DNA of 64,000 bases from Micromussa lordhowensis (taxonomy: Eukaryota; Cnidaria; Anthozoa; Scleractinia; Lobophylliidae), in NCBI GenBank assembly GCA_964020085.1, contig OZ026606.1, positions 14,418,609-14,482,608 of the forward strand. Direction: 5' to 3'. Shown here one piece after another: positions 11,601-23,600 of the stretch (its first letter is position 1; every line of letters starts with the position of its first letter). The translations under genes were made by a program, and so were the position numbers. The notes under the pieces were generated by a model, which was not told the origin of the DNA, searched no databases, and was given only the letters and a program-made list of their open reading frames with translations.

Positions 11601-14600
11601 CGAGGTCAAAAGATTTTTTCTTTACCTCGTGTGGTTCCCTGATTTCCCTTTACTAGGGCTAACGCCCAGTGGGTTATTCACGGGTTTATTTAGCACTTAA
11701 ATTTACACTTCAGAGTTAATTCTCTGTGTCACTATGTAAATTTGAGACAGTTCTAACGTTTACAATAGTAAGTGTAGGTAACAATTGTTTTGTTCTTGTT
11801 GTATGCAAATATAACAAGATATTTTTATTTTAAAAATTACAAAGGATAATTTGACACTTGTTTTTCACAAGGGAGTAAATTCAATTAGAGCTAACAAATC
11901 GTCAGCACCGGTTCCCACGAGATGCTTACTATTTTTAGTTACAAATGGTAACTTGACACTTTTGTTTTTCATATGGGAGTAAATCGTTCGCACGAGATTG
12001 CCCTCTTTCTTTCTATTTTCGGTGAAGTAGCATTGTTGTGTAGAAAGGGTAAACATACGACTCGCATAAAATGCGAAAAGTTCTCTTAACTTGAGTATTT
12101 TTGAGCAAAAATTCCTCTTGGGGGTTGAAAGGGCTACGAGATTGGTGAGTGGTGGGGAGTTATGCATGTGTGCGTGTCACACCAATCACAGTGTGGATTG
12201 TATCAAAGAACGAATCAAATTGCCTGTTAGACAATAACATGGTATCTACATTAATCTGGAGACTTGTCAGATCACTGTATTTTGTTCAGTCAAACATTTT
12301 ATGGCTTATTAATTAGTTATCTTACCTGATGTATATCATAAATTCCCGGTTTCTCTCTTGCTGTACATCGCAACCAAAAAGACTTGTCAAATTAACCAAA
12401 TCATTACTGTAAACAACTCCATGAATGCTCCTATCTTCGAGACTTCATAAAAAATAGTTCTTGCACAGGAATTGCCTATGTTGAATTGTTTGCAATGCTG
12501 TCTCAGAGTTTTGATTTCTTTAATCTTGTATTAACTATTTGCCGTCCTTAAGGTAATTCCTTAGTATTGCATTGCACATCCCTACTGCGCACGATTTTCG
12601 CGTCATTAGCGTGCACACATGAGCGCGTGCGCATACAAAACCTAAGAGATTTCCCTCAAACTAAGCTCCATAGTGAAATAAATGCTCCTTTTCTATTAAA
12701 CGAGCACGGTGACCCCTGATTTTTCTGGGGGGTATTTGCTACGAACAGTCTAATAAAGAACATATTTGAAGAAGGAAAAAAGTTTGATAGTAGAACATGA
12801 TTTTTTTTGCAAAATAGTTCCATACTGGGTGTAATTTGGCCAAGGCGAGGACTTCAAGCTAACCACAGAACCGAAAAAGTGCAATATTTCCGAAACCAGG
12901 CAATCAAAAATGGCTTAAATGAAGCAATACTACTTATGTAAATAAAAGAAGCTTTGCTTTCAAGATAAAATTTTGTGTCTTTCAAGTAATCTAGACTTAA
13001 TTCTGTATGAAGATGATTTGCATTTTTAACGTGCAACCAGTAAAAATACCCCATTTTAATAGCCTGCTGACACATAAACAAGCAGGGTGACCCCATTTTT
13101 TTATTGCATTTTTTAATGGTCATATCATGAATGTTAACTATGCAAAGTTTAAAAAAAAGTTTGATAGTAGAACAATTTCAAGGGAATTACCTTATAAGCA
13201 AAATGTGTGGTTCCAGAAAATATCCATACCCCCACCACGGAGGGAATTGGAAATTCCGAAGGGGAGGGGGGGGGGGGTGGTCAAAGACCCAGGAAATTCC
13301 AGAGGGAAGGGGGGTTGTATGATCGATTTAGTTTCCAGAGGTCTTTTGATTCAATTCGGATTTGTCGATCGAGCTGTTCAAAAATCCTCTCTTACCTACT
13401 AAGTAGAACTTTCACATGAAAAATAGTGGCTTGAATACTTGTTTTTGACTCGCATTATATTTGAAATACATTTTCCTTCTTCAAAAAGCATTTTGGAAGC
13501 TGACAAATGCGAAGAATGTGCCGTTGCGTGGACATGGCCGCCATTACTTGTTACCAGTCCACATGCAGTCACCTTGTGGACTGAAAAGCACTGGAGTCTA
13601 CCCTAGTTTGTTTTCGCATCGGTCTTCGAAGTGGCAGTCGATTTCTTTCATGAAAATTAGTAGTAGAAATGATGTTACGATTTCACAAACTTGAGAATTT
13701 CGTATTCCTGTTTATCTCTGTCTATTTGTATGTAGTTTTGCTGTAAAATTGGCTTTCGTCTCAAGTCTGTCGCAATAAAAGTACAGTGTCAATTTCATCC
13801 ACACGCATTTTATCAGTCTTTAATTGAAATTGTACCACATTTACAAAGGGAGTTGGTCGTGTTGGAAGGTAATTTGACAAGTTTCCATTTTATCTCTTCT
13901 TTTAAAGCATGTTTCGCTAATCTTGATGCTTTCTTTGCGAGTATCTTCAGATATAGATGTTACAATCAATCGAGAATATTAAGCTTAGTAGTTATGTGCA
14001 ATGCAGATGGCTAAATGTTTGGAGTGTTTACTTTTACTTTAACACACTTTCTTGTCAAAACTATTTTTTCCAGAGGGTATAGGGGGTGTACAAAATAGTA
14101 GTGGAAATCCGGAGGGGTGGGGGGTTATTTTAGTGGTCAAAAAATGGAAATTCCGGGAAGGGGGGGGGGGGGGGCTTACGTGAAATTCCCTCCGTGGTGG
14201 GTATGGATATTTTCTGGAACTACACAATCAAGCAATTATGTTACAGCAGCATACCAGTAGTATGACTCAGTTTCCTCTACAAACCATACTCATTGCCAGA
14301 CCAAAATGCACAAAATGTATCCTTTTCAAAAGTAATGGTTCAAAAAACATACCTGTTGGTGTCTCATTTATAGCTGCAATGTTGAATTTTTGGTAAATTT
14401 TGATGTCAATATGTACAGTGCTCCTTTTCAAGGTGAATTGTTTTCCGTAAACATTGCCATAAGTCCAACAGGGTGCTAAACCCTTCCTGGGTAGAAAGTA
14501 CCAGCTGGTTCCCTGTGTTTTAGGAGATGCTGTTCTGCTCTAGCCTTGGAACTTTAAGATGTACCTTCTTACCCATCCTAGACCAAACAGTTAAATTTGG

Positions 14601-17600
14601 TTTCTAATTGCAGACAGGAAATAATTTTTTATCCCATTTGGAACGGCTGAATTTTGTGTAAGGACTTGTTTTCCCCAAAACCTACCAACAAATTTGAAAA
14701 TTCAAATGAATAGAATGTCTCACCTCAGAGCCCCATTTGATTGAGACATACAATAATAATTTTGGGGCAAACATTATTGCAAATGGAACATTTTCTAACA
14801 GAGAGAGACAAATAATTTCCTTGATGAGAAACATGTTTTTCATCAATAGCCACCCCCCTCCCAAAAGAAAATCAGTGTTCAATGTTGAAAACATGCTTTG
14901 TCGACGATCCACCTGTCCAAACTGTTACTAACAGCTCTATCAAAACTATGGGTTTCTCTCTAGCATTTATATTTTATTAATGATATACTTCACATATACT
15001 GGCAGGTTTCAATTGTTCACTATTTGCATATGGACAGACTGGGGCTGGCAAGTCATATTCCATGGTTGGATATGGAAGCAACAAGTTAGTAAGAGTAAAA
15101 TTAATTTCATGTGGTTGGTGTCATTTTTTCATATCTATTGAAAGATTACCATGCTTTGAGCTGTGTTAATTAAGTAATGCACAAGATTGACCGGAACAAT
15201 AGGCATTCACGCAGACCGGAACACTAGGCATTGCAAAAATGCGGGGAAATTTCCTTGAACTATTGTTTCACGCGAAATTTCTTCGAAAAGCCAAGAAAGG
15301 CAGGAATTTCGTCAAAATTCGTTTGCATAACTTTTGCACAATACTGTACATACAAGGTGGCTGGCTCTGAACCCACTCCACAGAATTTTGTAAACTTTGC
15401 AAAACGTTGCATCTTATCATGCTTGTCATTAATTGATAATAAAAAATAGGCGTCACCAAGCTTGATTTTAAGTTATAAGTGCTTAAAGCTAAAATAAGGG
15501 TGTTTTTAGCAGGTCATATAATTGTTGCTATGGCATAAATCAGCAACATGTTCACCAATGATTGGGCAGTTTTTTTAATACCATTATTTTGGCATTCAAC
15601 AAATGTAAAGTGGTTATAATAACCCATCAAAGTCTACGTCTTGGAAAGTGCTGGAACTGTTGTGAGCCACCTTAACTAAAATAAACTTTTGCGGCTGATG
15701 TCATTCCTTGAGGTAGAATAGGCCTTGAAAATGATTACATAACAGTCTTGCCTGTCCAAATTCAAAGAAAACTTTGGTCACACAAGAGCGGAAAAGGCAA
15801 AGTATTTGTAACTTCTCTTGTACAGAGATATCTGTTTTTTTTTTTGTGGAGGAAATCAGTAAAGGAAGTGACCTGTAAATGAAAAGAAGAGAGCCTGGCG
15901 TTAATGACTTAATAATATCTGACCAAACTGCAGGCAAACATAACGCACCCATTATATATATTCAATATAAGTTTTACTTTGTATTTTCTAGGGGAATTGT
16001 TCCCATCACTTGTGATGAGTTGTTTAAAGCAATGAACAATTCTGCAGGAGACATTGTAAGTGCAAGTTCAATGTGAATTGATCTTGATGTGAAATAATTG
16101 TTGATGAAAATCACAACATTTTGTAGCGCTGTTGCGAAGCAAGGGTGGTTATATGTATAGGTAATCATATGAATGTGAATGCAATTAAGAATTTACACTA
16201 CGAGTGATATTTTAATTGCACAAGCCTTTAGGCGAGTGTAATTTGAAAGAATTTTCAAATATCACGAGTAGCTCGAGCTTTCATATTTTTCTTTATTTAT
16301 TTTTTTTCATTGCGATACTACACTTCATGTACAATTTTACAAAAGCTAAAATTACTCACTACTTACAGATTACAAATCACAATACCAATCAACATTACTT
16401 ACCATACTAACACTACAACAACCTTTTTAACAGGAGTTAATTCTAAATAACAATGATTACTAATAGGGAGAAAACTAAAAGTAATACAACTGCTACTAAT
16501 ACACTATTCTAACAACTGACAAAAGTAAATATGAACGAAAAATAGAGGGCCATGTAATACTAAATTATTTCATTTCAATAATTAATATCATTATTTTAAT
16601 TAAATTGCCTATTAAAAAAAAAATTCAAAGGAGAGATCAGGGAGTTATGATGACTGGAGTATCTTTGCCACTTCTGTTGGAATGCGTTTTGTGTTCCTGT
16701 AATAATTCAAATGTGTTTTTCTATTTTTAAATTGTATCTAACCTGATTAACACCTTCTATTGAGGATTGTCAAACATTTTTGTAGTTACAAGAATAAATG
16801 TAAAATCTACCAAGTAGTAAACAAGCTCAAGCTTTCACACAATTACTCATTTATTATATGACTGAGAAAATTGCAAACAAGTGCGCGTTAATTTGCACTG
16901 CAGTCCAAATTAAGAATGAACTATATATTGGCCTGCTCTCCGCCAATCACAATGAAGTAATTTTCTCAGTCATGAATATGATAAATATCTTAATATCTAT
17001 GGTTTCCATGGATGAATATTTTGAAAGCTCCTATTACAAAAAGATCAAGGGCCAATAGTAAGCTTGGCTAATTTAATTATATATCATTTTTGCCTTTGCA
17101 GAAATATCAAGTATCATTTAGTATGTTAGAGATTTACAATGAGCAAGTTCGTGATCTTCTTGTTAAGAATAATCCCAAGGGCGGTCTACAGGTGAGATGG
17201 AACTATCTGAAATTTTTTTTGGAGAATGAATTACTATGTGCATCCATGCAAGTTACTGATATTTTCTGACTTTTCTCACCACAGGTTCGTCAGAACCCGA
17301 AAGAAGGGAATTTCTTTGTTCAAAATCTAAAGAGGGTGGCAGTTGTCAGTTATGAAGACATTGAAAGAAGAATTGAGGAAGGTATGTCACCAAACAAAGT
17401 CATGTGGGTTCTACTGTTAACATTGTGAGATATATACACACCCAACAAATTAGTGGGGGAAATTTTCATATTAGGTTATCAGGCCAGATTCCCTGTATGT
17501 TCATGAATTCTTTCTGGAGCCAATTTGGTGCCAACTAAAATTTAATTGAGCAAATGCCAACAATTTTTAATTTATTGATTTTGTGCCCATTTCTGGAACT

Positions 17601-20600
17601 TGTAGTCCAGTGTCAATTAACCAGACAATATTCCCTCCTTAGAATGTTCCAATCCTGCCCGGTTAGATTTGTAGTTCTCTTTGGAACTTCTGTAGTGGGC
17701 AATTTTCTTATTTTCATCCTGGATCCAACTGCAAATTTGAAAACTATCCCTCATCCCACTGTTTAAAATAAGCAAATCTCACCCTTGTTGAAGCATTGTT
17801 ATCCTGCATCCTGCCTTAGATATGTGACCTCTCACGCGAAAACGTTCCTTACGGTTAGCCGTTTTTAAACGGATAGCTGTTCGTAAGCCATTCATTAGCC
17901 GTTCGAACGGGCTGAGATACCATTCGAACGGCTCGAGCTATCCGTTCAAAAAAATTAGCATCCGTTTGAACGGATCGAGCTATCCGTTCAAAAAAAATTA
18001 GCATCCGTTCGAACGGATCGAGCTATCCGTTCAAAAAAATTAGCATCCGTTCGAACGGATCGAGCTATCCGTTCAAAAAAATTAGCATCCGTTCGAACGG
18101 ATCGAGCTATCCGTTCAAAAAAATTAGTATCCGTTCGAACGGCTCAAGCTGTCCGTTCAAAAAAATTATTGTCAGCCGTTCGAACGGTTCGAACTATCCA
18201 TTTAAAAAAACCATCAGCCGTTCGAACGGCGCGAGTTCGTCAGCCGTTTGAATGGTTTTAGCTATCCGTTCAAAACGTTTGTCAGCCGTTCGAACAGCTC
18301 GAGCTATCCGTCCGAAAAAAATAGTCATCCGTTTGAAAGATGCGTGCTATCCATTAAAAGAAAAATCGTCAGCCTTTTGAACGGTTCGAGTTATACCGTT
18401 CAAAAAAATTCGTCAACCGTTCCAGCTATCCGTTCAAAAAAAAACAAAACAGTAATTATCAATTTAGTTGACCGTCACGTTCGAACGGTTCCAGCCATTC
18501 AGACTCAAAAAATTATTATTGTCAACAATTCGAGCGTTTCGAGAATATACCGTCCCTAAACAATTCGCCAGCCGTCAAGCTATCAGACTTCAGTAGAAAA
18601 TAGTTCGAATTGGAGATAGCGCTATAACTATCAAGCCAACGTGTCAAATGAAGAAGTCACCTACTTTATGTCAGCTTTAGTAATCTGCGTTGTTTACAAA
18701 AGCCTGCAAGCTCACAATAGTCATGGTTGTTGGTTTTTTTTTTGCTCCTTAGCCATCTTCGCTTTCATAACATTTAATTATCGAAGCAAGTTTATTCAAG
18801 ACTTAAGTGTTTTTAATTTGTTTCCCAAAAATTTTTTCGATTTTGGATGTATGCAGCATATGCAAATTTTGATTTTAGGTCCTAAGACATGTCCCGTGGG
18901 AATACAATGAGAGTTTATCATGTCGTGATCAATTTCTGGAGGAAGCGCTGACGTCATGATCCTATGGGCGCTTTTCTATTATAAAGCTCGTTTCCAGATG
19001 TCATTTCTTGATCTTGTGTGAGAGTTGCTAACCTTGCAAAAGGAATCGACAAAATCCGTGTCATTTTTGAGCAGCCTTCAAAAAAGACGCTGCCATTTAT
19101 TTTTTCAATAGGATTAGCTTGCCAAGTTGGATACCAGGATTAATTTTCCTTAAAACCACAAAATGTGAGTGTAAAAATGGCAACCAGCTATTGAAAATTA
19201 CCGTCGAAAGAAATGTTTTCTGAGAGGAAAACGACTGGAAATTTACATGCAATGTATCGCGGGTACTTCGAGTCGCTTTGGTTTCTACAAATTACGGTCA
19301 CTTCGTTCCATAGTCACTTCGTTCCAAGTCACTTCGTTCCATCTTACGGTCACTTCGTTCCAAAAAATAGTCACTTCGTTCCACATAATAGTCACTTCGT
19401 TCCACAGTATTTTCCCTAAGTTTAAGGTATTGTAAGTCTGCCGTTTAATTAGTGCAATTTGCCCGATGCTTTATGTACCGATGCCATGGTGAGTGGGAAA
19501 AATTTTTGGCGACAAAAATTCTGGCGAAAGTCGCCAATTGATCAATGCATTACTGTTAAATAATCATGTCTATTGATAACAGATACTATTATCTCATTTC
19601 TGTTGTATTTTAAACACAAACTTCTGTAACTTATTCATATGCTAAGTAGAAACTTCATGTGACCAATAAGGACTGCAAGATTTCGATCGGCCGGATGCTG
19701 TGAAATAGTATAAAAGTCCTCGAGGTGGCGTAAGCGATTCACACTTATCTTGTTATCGCTATCAGTGCTTTTCGTCAGTTTAAGTTACGATCGAGGTTAC
19801 GATTACTCTGTCAGTCCAACATGCTCAGGCAAATATGCAGAAGGACCAGCCAACGAAAATCGAATGCATTGTTTTACTTCCCTAACGAGAAGTTAACCGG
19901 GATAGCACCAACGCGTAAGATAACCGAAAAAGACCTGGATTTCACCGTAGGAATGGTGGTAACTGTCAACTGGGAGGGAAAATTAGTTGAAGCGGAGATC
20001 CTTGCATTAAATGGTAAGTCTGACTTTGTCAATTTTAGTCAGTTGCATTTAATTTGTTCTCTATATTTTTCAATGCTGGACAACTGTTTGCACTGAGAAA
20101 TCAGTTATTTTTACGGTTAAGTTCCAGAGTCAAGCGAACAGTCTGAATTGATTTCACTTATTACCATCACTCAAGCACATATAATTTCCCCTGTAGATGA
20201 CGTGAACGTTCTGAGCGAGAATGATTTGAAGTGGTCAGCTAAACACTTGCCTGCGCCGGTGGACGAGGAACTGACGGAGGAGAATACCAAGCAAGCCATC
20301 AAACCTCAAAAAAAACAAAGTGGCGGTCCCCAAAAAGGTTAGTTTAGCTACGAGTCTTAACCGTGCATAGATATGGCCTTAACGGGTACAAGCGGAAAGG
20401 ATAGGGAAAAATTAGTTCTTTTACTTTAAAATGACTTGGCGTAAGCTGGACAGTTTACAACAATGGCGGCCTTACTTGAAATTTGCTTTAATTTGCGTCG
20501 CGTGCAGCGTACAGACGAAAAAGTTATTTTACTTTAAGATGACTAGGTGTATACTGGAGAGTTAACAACAATAGCGGCCTTGTTTTTGCTTAAATTCCTG

Positions 20601-23600
20601 TCGATTATGCAGATTACCAACAAAAAAGATAGACAAAACGAGTTGTTTCACTTTAAAATGACTTGACTGTTAACAACAATGGCGGCCTAACTTTTTTAAA
20701 AATTTGCGTCGCGCACAGAAATAGGGGAAATTGACGAGTTCTTCTACTTTCAAATGACTTTTAAATGGATCTGTTTGTGATAGACGAGGACTAGGCCGAA
20801 AGAAACTGACGGAGCTCAACTTCAGAATACCCCGCCACTCACGCCCTACTTAAATCTACTGCTACCGTAGTCGATGAATAAGTACTAAACTTAATGTTAA
20901 ACTGAAGTGTTGCTGCGGTCCGCAGTCCCGCAGTCGATGAATAAATATTAAACTAAGAGTTGAACTAAAGTGCTACCGCGGTCCGCAGTCCCGCAGTGGA
21001 TGAAAGAACGAGGTATATTTGTGATTTTAAATACAGTTTATTATTCATTTATGTAACTCCGGTAGAAGGATTTTGAGTGGTATTTTAGTGGAGGGGTATT
21101 CTGAAGTTTAGTCTCAAAACTGAAAAAAATTAGTATTTTACATACACGATACTACCATCGTTCCGTTTTATGGTATGGTCCTGGCATTCCATCCAACTTA
21201 TTGAATGAAATTTATCCCATTCGTAGCTTTTTTCGATTCGGTTTTTCTCGTAAGCAGTTGAAAAGAATGTAATTTGTAATCTGCGAGCTTTGGAACTGAA
21301 ATATCTAGATGGAATCTTTTGCAAGACGATTAATTTAAGCGCTGTAAAGTAATCATTTTTGGCTCAAAATTTTACTTAAGTTGCAAATCTCAAATTAAAC
21401 TCTAATATACTGCCACTTGATTTTATGTTTCAGGCTGATCAAGTACAAAGTAGAGAGAGCAAAGTTGATTGTCCATCAGATCCTTACGAGAAATTTTTAG
21501 CGGAACAGAAGAAACGAAGTCTGGAATGGAAGTCCACACGCGAAGCAAAGAGGGCCAAGGCGTAACCCCAGCGGCAGCCACCCCAGCCATAAAACACCAG
21601 AATGACACGAGCAGCGGAGACCGTAACTATTGTCATCAGGACTCCGTCACTCTTCTGCGCCAGCAGCTTGCCATCCAGACAGAAGAGTGCCGCGAATTGA
21701 AGAAAACATTGGAAAGCGTGGAAGCAGTGAATGCCCAAATCCTTAGGAACCAGACAGAAATGAAGGATAACTTTATTAAGGTAACGTTTCTAATAGTGAT
21801 ATAACATCAGAACGATTGCAGAATACCAGTCTAGTCTCGAACAGCAGTCCCGCATCCACCAAACTTTGTTGAATAGTCAAGTCTGTGTTAGTAACTGAAC
21901 AAGTGCTCCCGCAGTCCTGCAGTTAGATACTTCATGGGCTTTACCAGTAGTTGAGATGGCCTGCACCTCTTTACAACCTCTATTTTGATTCGTTCTTGTT
22001 AATCTGCACCTCTTTTGTTGTTAAGACTAGGGGCATTGTTTGTGTTGTTTACCCATTGTCTCGTTTGGCCAATTATAGAGACCCTTGTAAACGGTGCGTG
22101 CTCGCCCCAGTAGTTGGAGGGAACAGTAGCAAGGAAACACTTTTTTCCCGGAGCATTAAGCATACAAAGCTGGTAAAATATATTTTCCTTTAATCTATGC
22201 TCGGGTTATCATTGCAGCTGCTAGAGAAAATACAAGACAGCACAGCCACCAGCTCAGCTGTTTCAAACCTGGAAAGGCGTCTTGCAGTGCTAGAGGAACA
22301 AGCTGCTGAGAATCAGTATAACCTGGTGAGAAATTTATGATAAATTGATAGGTTGCCGCCAAAGGCACCCTAAGTATGTAATCACCGATTATAAATAAAT
22401 GGATGGTCTTAGTGTTTCGAATTAGTGTCTAATCTTTCAATCGCGAATGTTTGAACTCTACTTCAGTTTTTCTTTACTTTTTCCTTAAATGAATTGATCA
22501 GAATTAGATATTTAATAATAATTATAAATACGGTGGTACTGTGATAGCTGAGGTAATTTACGTTTACAAGTAACAGTCTGATTAAGCTTTGTTCTCTTTC
22601 TTTACCAGCTTAATGAGTGTGATGCAACCCCAGTGCAGGACGTTACTGAGCTGTCAGAGGAAACCTTAACCACCATCAACTACAATACCCTGGATGCACC
22701 CCACAACAATCTGCCGGTAGACATGCTTCTCAAGGAAGTCGGCGAAGCGCTAATCAGTACATGCGTCACGCCAACCAGGATAAAGACTATCCAGAACGCC
22801 CTCTCCAAGCCAGACACCGAACGACACCTGTGTGCCTTGAAGCTCCTAACCCACTTTTTCAGTAAAGAAGAACGAGCGGAGAGTAACACAGCTGGAAGTC
22901 ACGACAAAAAGTGCCTAGATGCCACGAAATTAAATTCACTAAAAATATTGGTTTTCAGCAAATTCCCAGTGAGTACAAGTGAAGAGAAAGGCAAAGCATG
23001 GAGATTTATCAAAGGAAAAATCAACTCCAAGTGTCGCGCAACCCGCAAACTTTTACTGACAGACAGTACTCCCCATCATTCACTCTAGTCAATTTGTATA
23101 CATTTAGTCTATAGTATTTATTGCTCTTGTACGGTCGAACATCTAGTCTTTCATTATAATAGTTAGGATTCGTTGTACTTCAAAACTTGGTTTCATAATA
23201 TTAAAAAAATCACCAGTTCTTTTACTTTAATAATTATAACTTGAAGTATTCTGGACAGTTCATAACAATGGCGGCCTTACATTTGCTTTAACTCCCGCCG
23301 CATGCAGCTTACAAACGATTAACAGAGGGAAAAAAATGACGAGTTCTTTTACTCTAAAATGACTTGGCATACTCAGGACAGTTAATAACAATGGCGGCCT
23401 TACTTTTGCTTCAATTCCCACCAAATGCAGCTTACAAACGACTAAAAGAGGGAAAAATGACGAGTTCTTTTACTTTTAAATGACTTGGCATGTTTTGGAC
23501 GGTTAATAACAATGGCGGCCTTGCTTTTGCTTCAATTCCCGCCGCAACCAGCTTACAAACGATTAACAGTGGGGAAAAATGACGAGTTCTTTTACTTTAA

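Larger units (their letters stand above)
11073..11732 (+). repeat. 298-bp tandem unit containing a tRNA-like sequence
   Basis: Units start at 11073, 11371 and 11669 (partial) with GTGGGTTATTCACGGGTTTA. They are almost identical, so the duplication is recent. Each full unit has one tRNA-like segment. Confidence 0.92.
10950..12000. repeat. Diverged ~60-bp repeat around the tRNA-like array
   Basis: Three copies, near 10960, 11840 and 11937, of TTACAAAGGTGACTTGATAC followed by TTTTGTTTTTCAT and GAGTAAAT, flanking the tandem array. Confidence 0.5.

Noticed and set aside
13127..13419. Gly-rich ORFs such as those containing PKGRGGGVV
   Set aside because: Translation of a G-run repeat; the same repeat yields a Pro-rich ORF on the other strand at 14039-14227.
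17960..18130. Regular repeats with near-constant spacers, reminiscent of a CRISPR array
   Set aside because: The spacers are repeats too, the genome is eukaryotic, there are no cas genes, and the array is the subterminal repeat of a TIR transposon.
21484..21738. 84-aa minus-strand ORF inside the BEN element
   Set aside because: Antisense of the BEN gene's third exon, which has coiled-coil coding character and splice donors on the plus strand.
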